From Paracoccus homiensis (GTDB taxonomy: Bacteria > Pseudomonadota > Alphaproteobacteria > Rhodobacterales > Rhodobacteraceae): 64,000 nt of DNA. How positions within the stretch are numbered: the first letter of the stretch is position 1; every line of letters starts with the position of its first letter. Position numbers and translations under genes: made by a program. Under the pieces are notes generated by a model, which worked only from the letters and a program-made list of their open reading frames with translations, searched no databases and was not told where the DNA came from. The DNA is taken from assembly GCF_900111675.1 (NCBI RefSeq), contig NZ_FOHO01000007.1, positions 108,594-172,593 of the forward strand, given 5' to 3'. Shown in pieces: positions 24,820 to 32,862 of this stretch.

Positions 24820-25392
24820 ATGACGATCGATGATCGACAGGGCGCGGTGCCGATCCCCGGTTTCCCCGGATACCACGTCGACCTGACCGGCCGGGTCTGG
24901 AGCGCGCATCGCAAGGGCAGGATCCCTCGCGGTGCGTGCTCTCGCTGGCTGGACCGCCGCGACTGGACGCTGAGGCGGCCGTGGCGTGACCCAGAGGGGT
25001 ATCTGCACCACACGCTGGTCCGCGAAACGGCAGGCAGCCGCCAGAGGATCGCCCTGCACATTCTGGTCGCGACCACGTTCCTCGGGTCACGACCGGAGGG
25101 GTTGGTCGTCGCCCATCTCGACGGCGACAAGTCCAACAACGGCGTCGAAAACCTCGCCTATGTCACGCAGCGCGAGAACATCGGGCACAAGCGCGACCAC
25201 GGCACGATGTGCTGCGGCGACCGTTCGCATCTCTCGCGCCTGACCGATCATCAATGCAGCCGGATGCTCGACTGCCTCGGTGCGGGGTTCTCCCGCCGCG
25301 AGGTGGCCAGGGCGTTCGGCGTCACCGTCAGCCACGTCGCCGCCCTGAAGACGGGCCGCATCCGAAAGCACCTGACCAATCAGCACGTCTGA
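24820..25392 (+). CDS. HNH homing endonuclease with NUMOD4-like and HTH parts (190 aa)
   Basis: Free-standing homing nuclease between the capsid and decoration genes. The N-terminal NUMOD4-like motif is IPGFPGYHVDLTGRVWS; the HNH_3 core reads LHILVATTFLG, VVAHLDGDKSNNGVENLAYV and TQRENIGHKRDHG; the C-terminus has a helix-turn-helix (REVARAFGVTVSHVAALKTG). The sequence interrupts the usual capsid-decoration adjacency, which is typical of homing gene insertion. GC resembles its neighbours, suggesting old residence or a phage donor of similar composition. Confidence 0.9.
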   Translation: MTIDDRQGAVPIPGFPGYHVDLTGRVWSAHRKGRIPRGACSRWLDRRDWTLRRPWRDPEGYLHHTLVRETAGSRQRIALHILVATTFLGSRPEGLVVAHLDGDKSNNGVENLAYVTQRENIGHKRDHGTMCCGDRSHLSRLTDHQCSRMLDCLGAGFSRREVARAFGVTVSHVAALKTGRIRKHLTNQHV

Positions 25393-25407
25393 GAAAGGAT
25401 CCTCCCC

Positions 25408-25743
25408 ATGAAAAACTACGTCCAGCCCGGCAACACCATCACCCTGACCGCGCCCTATACCGTCGCCTCCGGCGATGGCCTGCTCGTCGGCTCCATCTTC
25501 GGCATCGCCGCCGGAGCGGCCACCCTCGGCGAGCCCGTCGAGACCGCGCTCGTCGGCGTCTTCGACATCACCAAGATCGGCTCGCAGGCCTGGACGGTCG
25601 GCACCAAGGTCTATTGGGACGACACCAACAAGCGCTGCACCACGGTAGCGACCGACAACACTCTCATCGGCGTGGCCACCGAGGCGGTGGCGAGCGGCGC
25701 CGGCGACACCATCGGCCGGGTGCGCCTGAACGCGGCCTTCTGA
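25408..25743 (+). CDS. DUF2190 capsid decoration-like protein (111 aa)
   Basis: Beta-rich protein of the DUF2190 type: MKNYVQPGNTITLTAPYTVASGDG, FDITKIGSQAWTVGTKVYWD, NTLIGVATEAVASGAGDTIG. In other phages this family forms capsid-stabilising decoration trimers. AAGGA precedes the ATG at 25408; the stop overlaps the next ATG (TGATG). Confidence 0.9.
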   Translation: MKNYVQPGNTITLTAPYTVASGDGLLVGSIFGIAAGAATLGEPVETALVGVFDITKIGSQAWTVGTKVYWDDTNKRCTTVATDNTLIGVATEAVASGAGDTIGRVRLNAAF

Positions 25744-26054
25744 TGAGCGCCTTCGCCGCCGCAGTGGGCGCGCTCTTCGCGGATCCCAACATCGGCCGAG
25801 ACGCGATCTACATCGCCGATGGCGGCGCGCCCGTCCTGGTGCGCGGCGTCGCCCGGCGTGCGGATGTCGTCTCCGACTTCGGCGACGCGCGTCTCTGGTC
25901 CGAGACCACCCGGGTCGACCTGCGCGTCGCCGAGGTGACGAACCCGCGCGCGGGCGACCGCATCGAGATCGACGGGGATGCCTTCCTCATCCAGGGCGAG
26001 CCCGTTCGTGACCGCGAGCGGCTGGTCTGGACCGTCGATCTGAGGCCCGCGTGA
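25743..26054 (+). CDS. Head-tail joining protein, gpFII-like (103 aa)
   Basis: Small beta-barrel-like protein with AIYIADGGAPVLVRGVARRAD and GDRIEIDGDAFLIQGEPVRDRERLVWTVDL, matching the head-tail adaptor family that includes lambda gpFII. Position after the decoration gene fits lambda order (E, FI, FII). The ATG at 25743 overlaps the previous stop, and the stop overlaps the GTG of the next gene. Confidence 0.8.
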   Translation: MSAFAAAVGALFADPNIGRDAIYIADGGAPVLVRGVARRADVVSDFGDARLWSETTRVDLRVAEVTNPRAGDRIEIDGDAFLIQGEPVRDRERLVWTVDLRPA

Positions 26055-26680
26055 AACTGAAGCTCGATATCGATCCCGACATCGTCGCGATGATGGCGGC
26101 CGAAGTCGCGGCGGGCGAACGCGCTGTCACGGCCGCCATGCGCGAGGCCGGTCCCGGGCTGAAGACGGCGTGGCGGCTGCAGATCACTGGCGCGGGGCTC
26201 GGGCCCCGGCTCGCCAACTCGATCCGAAGCCAGAACTTCCCGAGGTCGGGCGAGAGCCTGGAAGCCGCGGCGCTGGTCTGGTCGAAAGCACCGGTCATCG
26301 TGGGTGCGCATGACACCGGCCCGCTGATCCGCTCGAAAGACGGGTTCTGGCTGGCGATCCCGTTGCCCGCGGCGGGCAAATCCCTGCGCGGCAGCCGCAT
26401 CACGCCCGGCGAATGGGAGCGCCGCCGCGGGCTGCGCCTGCGCTTCGTCTATCGCCGCACCGGCCCGAGCCTGCTGGTGGCGGAGGGGCGGCTGAACACG
26501 AAGGGTCAGGCGGTGGTGTCGCGCTCGAAGACCGGGCGCGGCAAGGTCACCGCGCCGATCTTCCTGCTGGTTCCGCAGGTCAAGCTGCCGAAGCGGCTCG
26601 ACCTCGCGCGGGATGCAGACCGGACGTTGAACAGCGTGCCGGGGCTGATCGTGGCGAATTGGGTGGAGGGGAGGCTGTAG
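26051..26680 (+). CDS. DUF6441-like tail protein (209 aa)
   Basis: Occupies the place of lambda gpZ. Starts with GTG at 26051 overlapping the previous stop (GTGA). N-terminal helical part DIVAMMAAEVAAGERAVTAAMRE, then a beta-rich basic part with GFWLAIPLPAAGKSLRGSRITP and IFLLVPQVKLPKRLDL. I assign DUF6441 from memory of rhodobacteral phage tails; a tail completion or assembly role is inferred from order. Confidence 0.75.
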   Translation: MKLKLDIDPDIVAMMAAEVAAGERAVTAAMREAGPGLKTAWRLQITGAGLGPRLANSIRSQNFPRSGESLEAAALVWSKAPVIVGAHDTGPLIRSKDGFWLAIPLPAAGKSLRGSRITPGEWERRRGLRLRFVYRRTGPSLLVAEGRLNTKGQAVVSRSKTGRGKVTAPIFLLVPQVKLPKRLDLARDADRTLNSVPGLIVANWVEGRL

Positions 26681-26714
26681 ATGGCCTAAGCCGAAAGAAA
26701 TGGCGGAGTTATCC

Positions 26715-27281
26715 ATGAGGTCAGAAACTGTTCTCGAGAGATTGCTTGAATCTCCCCCGGTCAGATTGAACGCGTTGCCTACCGATCAGGGCATATATGC
26801 CTTGTACGATCATGAAGGCGTGGCCCGCTACATCGGAGTGACAGAGATGGGTCTGAGAAGGCGGATCCATGACTACCATGTTGGTGGAGATGGAAATAGC
26901 CACAAGTTCTCCACGATATACAATGCGGGGCGCATGTTTCACACGCGGGGCGACCTGTTTACACATGCTGGAGACGGGCGCGCTGCAAAAGAGCTTCGAC
27001 GTATGTTTTCGAGAAGATATTGCAGTGCAGTCGGTATGCCTCTGCAACATTGTTCGAAAACAGAACTCTACGCTCTCGAAACTCAAGTTAGGCGGATTGC
27101 GCCGAAGCATGCGCTTAGTTGGAATGACGCTCGCGCGCTGGATGCTTACGAGCCAACAGAGCTTCTTAACGAATTTCTCAAAGAGATTAGTTGGCCATCT
27201 GCAAAGTCGGAGGCCATTGCGCGACAAGCTGGACGTTGGGGCCAGAAGGTAGCCGCAGCAACAGCCTCTGGTGACGTGTAA
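26715..27281 (+). CDS. GIY-YIG homing endonuclease (188 aa)
   Basis: GIY-YIG nuclease: DQGIYALYDHEGVARYIGVTE gives the GIY and YIG strands, with MGLRRRIHDYHVGG carrying the catalytic Arg, a later Glu in SKTELYALE, and a polar C-terminus. Its base composition is clearly lower in GC than the flanking tail genes, and it separates two genes that are adjacent in lambda order, so it is a mobile intruder. The start MRSETV at 26715 has GGAG 8 nt upstream; an ATG at 26700 in the same frame is possible. A stranded ATGGCCTAA lies at 26681-26689 just before it. Confidence 0.85.
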   Translation: MRSETVLERLLESPPVRLNALPTDQGIYALYDHEGVARYIGVTEMGLRRRIHDYHVGGDGNSHKFSTIYNAGRMFHTRGDLFTHAGDGRAAKELRRMFSRRYCSAVGMPLQHCSKTELYALETQVRRIAPKHALSWNDARALDAYEPTELLNEFLKEISWPSAKSEAIARQAGRWGQKVAAATASGDV

Positions 27282-27286
27282 CTTTC

Positions 27287-27706
27287 ATGCCCACCCCGCG
27301 CGAAACCATCCTCGCCGCGCTGCACGCGCGGCTCTCGGTGCTGCCCGCCACCGCCCTGCGCGGTGAGGTGCTGCCCGAGCGCGTGCCGGCCGAGGGGCTG
27401 CTGATCCTGCGCGATGGCGAGCCAGGGGAGCCGGAGGTCACACTGTCGCCGCTACACTACCATTATCAGCACCGCGCCGAGATCGAGGCGGTCGTTCAGG
27501 GCGCCGACCGTGACGCCGCCTTCGACACGCTGACCGCCAGCGTCGGCTCGATGCTTGCCGCCGACCGCACGCTGGGCGGGCTCTGCGACTGGGTCGAGGC
27601 GAAAGCGCCGCGGCCGGTCGATCTGCCGGTCGAAGGCGCGGCGAGCCTGAAGGCGGCCGTCATCCCGGTGGTGCTGCACTATTCCACGGCCGACCCGCTG
27701 GCCTGA
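27287..27706 (+). CDS. Tail terminator-like protein, gpU position (139 aa)
   Basis: Begins MPTPRETILAALHARLSVLPATALRGEVLPERVP and continues with VTLSPLHYHYQHRAEIEAVVQGADR and FDTLTASVGSMLAADRTLGG: the alternating helix-strand make-up of tail terminator/minor tail proteins. It lies between the DUF6441-like gene and the tail tube gene, as gpU does in lambda. Family name not certain. Confidence 0.75.
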   Translation: MPTPRETILAALHARLSVLPATALRGEVLPERVPAEGLLILRDGEPGEPEVTLSPLHYHYQHRAEIEAVVQGADRDAAFDTLTASVGSMLAADRTLGGLCDWVEAKAPRPVDLPVEGAASLKAAVIPVVLHYSTADPLA

Positions 27707-27730
27707 CCCAACCGACCACAGGAGACGAAC

Positions 27731-28669
27731 ATGGCACGAGCCCAAGGGGCGCGGGCGCTGATGGCGCTTGCGTTCGAAACGACCTATGGAACGCCGCCCG
27801 CCAGCGGCTTCACCCGCATGCCCTTCGCCAGCACATCGCTCGGCGCGGAGCAGCCGCTCCTCAACTCCGAGCTTCTCGGCTACGGACGCGACCCGCTGGC
27901 GCCGATCAAGGACGCGGTGACGGCTGACGGCGACGTCGTGGTGCCGCTCGACGCAGAGGCCTTCGGCTTCTGGCTGAAGGCGGCGTTCGGCGCACCGACC
28001 ACCACCGGCACCGGCCCCTGGACGCACGAGTTCCAGTCGCGGTCCTGGACGCTGCCCTCGATGTCGATCGAGACCGGCATGCCCGAGGTGCCGCGTTACG
28101 CGATGTATTCCGGCTGCGTGCTCGACCAGATCACCTGGCAGATGCAGCGCTCCGGCCTGCTGACGGCAACTGCGCGGCTGGTCGCACAGGGCGAGACGGT
28201 CGGCACGACCACCAGCGCCGGGACACCCGCCGCGCTGGAGCTGAAGCGTTTCGGGCATTTCAACGGGGCGATCACGCGCAACGGGTCCGCCCTCGGCAAC
28301 GTGGTCTCAGCCGAGATCACCTACGCCAACAACCTCGACCGGATCGAGACGATCCGCTCGGACGGCCGCATCGACGGCGCCGACCCGTCCATCGCCGCGC
28401 TGACCGGCCGGATCGAGGTGCGCTTCGCCGACCAGACGCTGGTGACGCAGGCCATCAACGGCGAGGCCTGCGAGATGGAATTCGCCTACGTCCTCCCCTC
28501 GGGCGAAAGCTTCACCTTCACCGTGCACGCCGTCTACCTGCCGCGCCCGCGCATCGAGATCTCGGGTCCGCAGGGCGTCCAGGCGACGTTCGACTGGCAG
28601 GCCGCGCGCGACAGCGTCGTCGGCCGGATGTGCACCGCCACCCTCGTGAATGAAGTGGAGACGTATTGA
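27731..28669 (+). CDS. Major tail tube protein (312 aa)
   Basis: Tail tube subunit of a siphovirus. Visible: ALAFETTYGTPPASGFTRMPF at the N-terminus, a beta-rich core (AVTADGDVVVPLDAEAFGFWL, TWTHEF-like SRSWTLPSMSIETGM), GRIEVRFADQTLVTQAI, and FTFTVHAVYLPRPRIEISGP near the C-terminus. Ribosome-binding AGGAGAC precedes the ATG. It is followed immediately by the tail assembly chaperone pair, as in lambda V-G-GT-H. Confidence 0.88.
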   Translation: MARAQGARALMALAFETTYGTPPASGFTRMPFASTSLGAEQPLLNSELLGYGRDPLAPIKDAVTADGDVVVPLDAEAFGFWLKAAFGAPTTTGTGPWTHEFQSRSWTLPSMSIETGMPEVPRYAMYSGCVLDQITWQMQRSGLLTATARLVAQGETVGTTTSAGTPAALELKRFGHFNGAITRNGSALGNVVSAEITYANNLDRIETIRSDGRIDGADPSIAALTGRIEVRFADQTLVTQAINGEACEMEFAYVLPSGESFTFTVHAVYLPRPRIEISGPQGVQATFDWQAARDSVVGRMCTATLVNEVETY

Positions 28670-29124
28670 TGCTCACGCTCGACCTGACCAACGCGCCGCG
28701 CTGGCACGACGTCGCCCCCGGCGTCCGGGTGCAGCTGCGCCCGCTGACCACGGCGCTAATGGTGGCGACCCGGAGCGATCCCGCCGTCGAGGCAGTTCCG
28801 GAAGAAGCCTCGGACGAGGAACGCGCCGTCGCTTTCGCGAAGGCGCTCGCGCGGCGTGCCGTGCTCGCCTGGGACGGCATCGGGGACGCGGATGGCAACG
28901 TGATCGACCCGAGCCCGGAGGCCATCGACGCGCTGCTCGATGTCTGGCCGATCTTCGAAGCCTTCCAGCTGACCTACGTCTCGAAGGGTCTGCTGCTGGA
29001 ACAGGAAAAAAACGCCTCCGCGCTCTCGCCGAATGGTCCTTTGGCGGGGGCGAGCGCTACTGCGAAGCATGCGCACCCTACGAGGGCCGCGAGCAAGCCT
29101 GCCCGGACTGCCCGGCGCGGCTGA
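28669..29124 (+). CDS. Tail assembly chaperone, zero-frame product (151 aa)
   Basis: Counterpart of lambda gpG. MLTLDLTNAPRWHDVAPGVRV is followed by an acidic helical body (AVEAVPEEASDEERAVAFAKALARRAVLAW) and DALLDVWPIFEAFQLTY. From codon 116 on, the zero frame reads an Ala/Thr/Arg-rich tail of low credibility, while the -1 frame continues with conserved-looking sequence, as expected from programmed frameshifting at the A AAA AAC heptamer (29007-29013). ATG 28669 overlaps the tube stop (TGATG). Confidence 0.8.
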   Translation: MLTLDLTNAPRWHDVAPGVRVQLRPLTTALMVATRSDPAVEAVPEEASDEERAVAFAKALARRAVLAWDGIGDADGNVIDPSPEAIDALLDVWPIFEAFQLTYVSKGLLLEQEKNASALSPNGPLAGASATAKHAHPTRAASKPARTARRG

Positions 29125-29351
29125 ACCGTCCGGCAACGCCAGAGGGTTGGCAGGTCTGGGACCTTGTCGGCCGACTCGGCGGCCAACTGCGTGTCCTGCC
29201 CGGCGCGGTGACCGGCTGGGACATGTCGGCGGCGCTCGCGCTCGGTGACGCACTCGGCGTGCCGCCGCTCGCCATGGCCGAACTGCTGCCTGTCATCGAA
29301 GCGGTGATGGTCGCCAAGCTCAACGAGCAGATGGAGCACTCCCATGGCTGA
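28669..29351 (+). CDS. Tail assembly chaperone frameshift fusion, G-T analogue (about 227 aa)
   Basis: Predicted -1 frameshift product: 115 codons in frame zero to AAC ending at 29013, then re-reading base 29013 in the -1 frame to the stop at 29351. The extension has CEACAPYEGREQACPDC, a CxxC-x10-CxxC zinc-like knot, then WQVWDLVGRLGGQLRVLP and LGVPPLAMAELLPVIEAVM. The -1 frame has no plausible start codon of its own near its beginning, which favours frameshifting over a separate gene. The 3' end overlaps the tape measure start. In lambda the GT fusion loads the tape measure protein. Confidence 0.72.
29007..29013 (+). promoter_or_regulatory. Slippery heptamer A AAA AAC for -1 frameshift
   Basis: The zero frame reads GAA AAA AAC, so the canonical X XXY YYZ phase is met; a -1 slip gives AAA AAA with continued reading as CGC CTC. 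GC-rich downstream sequence could fold but was not modelled. Confidence 0.75.
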
Positions 29352-31761
29352 GAAGAGGGTCAGCGTCCGCCTCGCGGCCGTGGGCGGACGGCAGGTGCGC
29401 GCCGAGCTGGAAGGCGTGGGCGAGGCCGGGTCGCGCGGCTTCGGACGGCTGAGCCGGGAGATGGAGGCCGCGAACGCGAGGCTAGCGGCATTTTCCCGTC
29501 GCGTTGCCGTAGCCGCTGCCGCCGCAGTTGCAGCTGCCGCCGCGGCGGGCGTGGCGATGATCCGCTCCGGTCTGCAGACGGTCGATGCGCAGGCCAAGCT
29601 CGCCCAGTCCCTCGGCACCACCGTCGCCTCGATCCAGACGCTGGAGCGCGCGGGCGAGCTGGCTGGTGTGTCCATGTCCGGCATCGAGCAGGCGACGAAG
29701 GACCTGACGCGGCGACTCAGCCAGGCTGCCGCCGGGACCGGCCCCGCCGCGGACGCGCTGGACCGGCTCGGCCTCTCGGCCGCCGACCTGATCGCGCTGC
29801 CGCTCGACGCGCGCGTCGGCGCGATCAACGCCGCGATCGAAAGCTTCGTCCCCGTCGCGGAGCGCGCGGCCGTCGCCGGCCAGCTCTTCGGCGAGGAAGG
29901 CTCCATCGCCATGAGCCGGATCGACACCGCGACGCTGCGTCAGGCAACGGAGGACGTCCTCGCCTTCGGCGTCGTTGTCTCGGAGCAGGACGCGGACCAG
30001 ATCGAGCGGACGAACGATGCGATCTCCCGGCTCGGGCTGATCTGGCGCGGGCTGGCGAACCAGCTGGCCGTCGCCGCGGCGCCTGCGCTGGAAGCCGTCG
30101 CCAGCGCCATGGCGGCGGTCGCCAGCCGCACCGGACCGCTTGGCATCGCGATCCGCGGCCTCTTCGACAACATCGGTCGCCTGACCACCTATGCCGCCAC
30201 CTTCGCCGCCTTCCTCGCGGGACGCTGGGTGGCGGGGATGGCCGCTGCGGCCCTGTCAGTTCGCGGCCTCGCCACCGCGCTCGTCGTGTTGCGGGGCGCG
30301 CTGATCCGCACCGGCATTGGGGCGCTGATCGTCGGCGCGGGCGAGCTGGTCTATCAGTTCACCCGCCTCGTCTCCGGCGCGGGCGGGTTTGGCGAAGCGA
30401 TGTCGCTCTTGAAGGACGTCGCCGTCGAGGTCTGGGAGCGGACCCGGATGGGCGCAGCGGCTGCAGGCGCGGCCGCCACGGCGATGTTTTTCGACCTGAA
30501 GGCGGACGCCGCCTCGGGCATGCAGAGCGCCATCGAGAGCGTCGTGGGTTTCGGCAACACCGCCGCGAACACGTTCGAGGGCGCCTACGAGGCGATCAAG
30601 GCGATCTGGGGTCTGCTGCCCGCCGCCATCGGCGATCTGGCGTTCCAAGCGGCCAACAGCCTGGTCGACGGCGTCGAGGCGATGCTGAACGGCGTGGTCG
30701 CGCGCATCAACAGCTTCATCGGCGGCATCAATCAGGGGCTGGAAGCGCTGGGGTCGGAGCGCCGCATCGCGCTGGTGCCGGACCTCGACCTCGGCGAGAT
30801 CGAGAACCGCTTCGAGGGTGCGGCGACGGCCGCGACCACCGCCGCGCAGACGGCGTTTGACCGGGCGTTCGAGGACAACCCGCTCACCGCGCCCGATCTC
30901 GGCCTGACCGAGGCGGCGAACAGGGCGCTCGAGTCCGCCAACCTTTACCGCAGCGCGGCGCGCGACCTGGCGGAGGGGGCCCGTGCGCCCCTCGAAAGCT
31001 GGCAGGCCCTGCGCGATGCGGTGCGCGGCACCGATGAGGACGGAGCCGATGCGCTGACCGAGGCCACCGGTGCGGCCGAACGACTGGAGACGGCGCTCGG
31101 CGATGCAGGTCGCGCGGCGACAGGTGCAGGCGCGGCGGCCGGGGCTGCTGCTGCGGCAGCAGAGCCCGTGACCGAAGCTGCCGTCACCGGTTGGCAGGCC
31201 GTCACGGCGGCGCTGTCAGATTACGCCAGCAAGGCGCGCGAGATCGGCGGCGATATCGGCCAGAGCCTCGTTGGCGCCTTCCAGTCGGCCGAGAACGCGG
31301 TGGGCCAGTTCGTGAAGACCGGCAAGCTGAACTTCCGCGATCTCGTCACCTCGCTGCTCGCCGATCTCGCCCAGCTCGCGGCGCGGCGGTTCATCCTCGG
31401 GCCGATCGCCAATGCGCTCTCGGGCGTGTTCTCCGGTGCTGGCGGCATCTTCGCAAACGTCCTGCATGCGGGCGGGATGGTCGGATCGGCCGGCCCCTCG
31501 CGCTTGGTTCCGGCCCCGGCCTTCTCCGCCGCGCCGCGGATGCATGGCGGCGGCATGGCCGGACTTCGCCACGACGAGGTGCCCGCGATCCTGCAGCGGG
31601 GCGAACGGGTTCTGTCTCGACGCGAGGCTCAGAGCTACGGCGCGGGCGGCGGGGTCAACGTCACCATCATGGCGCGTGACGCCGAGAGCTTCCGGCAATC
31701 GCGCACGCAGGTCGCGGCGGACATCGCCCGTGCGGTCTCGCTCGGGCGGAGGGGCATGTGA
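29344..31761 (+). CDS. Tail tape measure protein (805 aa)
   Basis: Sets tail length and moves with the DNA into the host. N-terminal TMP_2-like region (SVRLAAVGGRQVRAELEGVGEAGSRGF), a long Ala-rich helical body, central hydrophobic segments (about residues 295-345), and a C-terminal TMP domain with NFRDLVTSLLADLAQLAARRF and the common H(G)GGMAG and PAILQRGERVLSRREAQSYG motifs. By the usual relation of length to tail, about 805 aa would give a tail near 120 nm. The start overlaps the end of the frameshift product. Confidence 0.93.
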   Translation: MAEKRVSVRLAAVGGRQVRAELEGVGEAGSRGFGRLSREMEAANARLAAFSRRVAVAAAAAVAAAAAAGVAMIRSGLQTVDAQAKLAQSLGTTVASIQTLERAGELAGVSMSGIEQATKDLTRRLSQAAAGTGPAADALDRLGLSAADLIALPLDARVGAINAAIESFVPVAERAAVAGQLFGEEGSIAMSRIDTATLRQATEDVLAFGVVVSEQDADQIERTNDAISRLGLIWRGLANQLAVAAAPALEAVASAMAAVASRTGPLGIAIRGLFDNIGRLTTYAATFAAFLAGRWVAGMAAAALSVRGLATALVVLRGALIRTGIGALIVGAGELVYQFTRLVSGAGGFGEAMSLLKDVAVEVWERTRMGAAAAGAAATAMFFDLKADAASGMQSAIESVVGFGNTAANTFEGAYEAIKAIWGLLPAAIGDLAFQAANSLVDGVEAMLNGVVARINSFIGGINQGLEALGSERRIALVPDLDLGEIENRFEGAATAATTAAQTAFDRAFEDNPLTAPDLGLTEAANRALESANLYRSAARDLAEGARAPLESWQALRDAVRGTDEDGADALTEATGAAERLETALGDAGRAATGAGAAAGAAAAAAEPVTEAAVTGWQAVTAALSDYASKAREIGGDIGQSLVGAFQSAENAVGQFVKTGKLNFRDLVTSLLADLAQLAARRFILGPIANALSGVFSGAGGIFANVLHAGGMVGSAGPSRLVPAPAFSAAPRMHGGGMAGLRHDEVPAILQRGERVLSRREAQSYGAGGGVNVTIMARDAESFRQSRTQVAADIARAVSLGRRGM

Positions 31762-32387
31762 TGGCGTTTCACGAGGTCCGGTTTCCCGACGACATCAGCC
31801 GCGGTGCCCGCGGCGGGCCGGAGCGGCGCACGCAGATCGTCGAGCTTGCGTCGGGCGACGAAGAGCGCAACGCCAGCTGGGCCAATTCGCGCCGCCGCTA
31901 TGACGTCGCCTATGGCATCCGCCGCGCGGACGATCTGGCGGCCGTGGTCGCCTTCTTCGAGGCGCGGAACGGTCGGCTCCATGGCTTCCGCTTCAAGGAC
32001 TGGGGCGACCACAAGTCCTGTCTACCCTCGGGCACGGCATCGCCCACCGACCAGGCGATCAGCACCGGCGACGGCGCAACGACCGCCTTCCAGCTGGTGA
32101 AGCGCTACGCCTCCGGGGCGCAGTCCTGGGCGCGCGCCATCGCCAAGCCGGTGGCGGGCACCGTGCGCATCGCCCTCGGCGGGGTGGATCAACCCTCCGG
32201 CTGGTCGGTCGACACCACGACAGGTGTCGTCAGCTTTGGCGCGGCACCGGGCGCAGGCGTCGCGATCACCGCGGGCTTCGAGTTCGACGTGCCGGTCCGC
32301 TTCGACACCGATGCGCTCGACGTGACGCTCGACCTCGAGCGGCTCGGCTCGATCACCTCCATTCCGCTTCTGGAGATTCGGCGATGA
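31761..32387 (+). CDS. Distal tail protein, TIGR02217/DUF2460, GTA g12-like (208 aa)
   Basis: MAFHEVRFPDDISRGARGGPERRTQIVEL is the start signature of the TIGR02217 family, g12 of the Rhodobacter capsulatus GTA, which forms the distal tail ring. WANSRRRYDVAYGIRRADDL and FEARNGRLHGFRFKDWGDHK follow. ATG 31761 overlaps the tape measure stop. This marks the start of the GTA-like baseplate block, interrupted next by the lysis genes. Confidence 0.93.
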   Translation: MAFHEVRFPDDISRGARGGPERRTQIVELASGDEERNASWANSRRRYDVAYGIRRADDLAAVVAFFEARNGRLHGFRFKDWGDHKSCLPSGTASPTDQAISTGDGATTAFQLVKRYASGAQSWARAIAKPVAGTVRIALGGVDQPSGWSVDTTTGVVSFGAAPGAGVAITAGFEFDVPVRFDTDALDVTLDLERLGSITSIPLLEIRR

Positions 32388-32734
32388 ACGACACCGGCAG
32401 CTTCGTCGCCGCCGTGTTGCGCGAGCTCGCGGCCTCGACCGCCGTGATCCTCGCCGCCTGGGGCGCGCTCGGCGGCGCCACGAACGCACTGACCACGAGG
32501 ATGCGGCTGCGCGATGCGCTGCGGCACATCCTGCTCGGCGGGCTAATCGCGGCCGGGATGGGGAGCCTCTCCATGGCCGTGATCACCGCCTGGCTCAGCC
32601 TTCCGCCCGAGGCGATCCCTGCGGGCGGGGCGGCGGGCTCGGCGGCGTATCTCGTCGGGGTCTTCGGGCCGGCCTTCATCGAGATGCTGCTCGCCCGGCT
32701 ACGCCGCGCCAACGAAGGCGACGGCGATGAATGA
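32384..32734 (+). CDS. Holin-like membrane protein (116 aa)
   Basis: Three hydrophobic segments (about residues 8-30, 44-65 and 72-100; AVILAAWGALGGATN, ILLGGLIAAGMGSLSMAVI, AAYLVGVFGPAFIEMLLA) and a charged C-terminus (RLRRANEGDGDE) fit a class I type holin or related phage membrane protein. It heads the lysis cassette, overlapping the g12-like stop by 4 nt. Confidence 0.75.
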   Translation: MNDTGSFVAAVLRELAASTAVILAAWGALGGATNALTTRMRLRDALRHILLGGLIAAGMGSLSMAVITAWLSLPPEAIPAGGAAGSAAYLVGVFGPAFIEMLLARLRRANEGDGDE

Positions 32735-32858
32735 GCTTCTCCGCCTCGCGCGCTTCCTCCGCTGCGAACCCACCGATCCCCGGCAGGCCTTCCGCCACCG
32801 CCTGGCGGTAGGCTTCGCCGTCGCGACGCTGATCCTGATCCTCTCGCTTCTCCGGTAA
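32727..32858 (+). CDS. Single-TM lysis-cassette peptide (43 aa)
   Basis: Very short gene: MNELLRLARFLRCEPTDPRQ, then a hydrophobic C-terminus (LAVGFAVATLILILSLL). It starts inside the end of the holin-like gene and stops 4 nt before the lysozyme start. One membrane segment with a basic cytoplasmic side suits a holin partner or antiholin; inferred from size and place only. Confidence 0.6.
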   Translation: MNELLRLARFLRCEPTDPRQAFRHRLAVGFAVATLILILSLLR

Positions 32859-32862
32859 TCTC

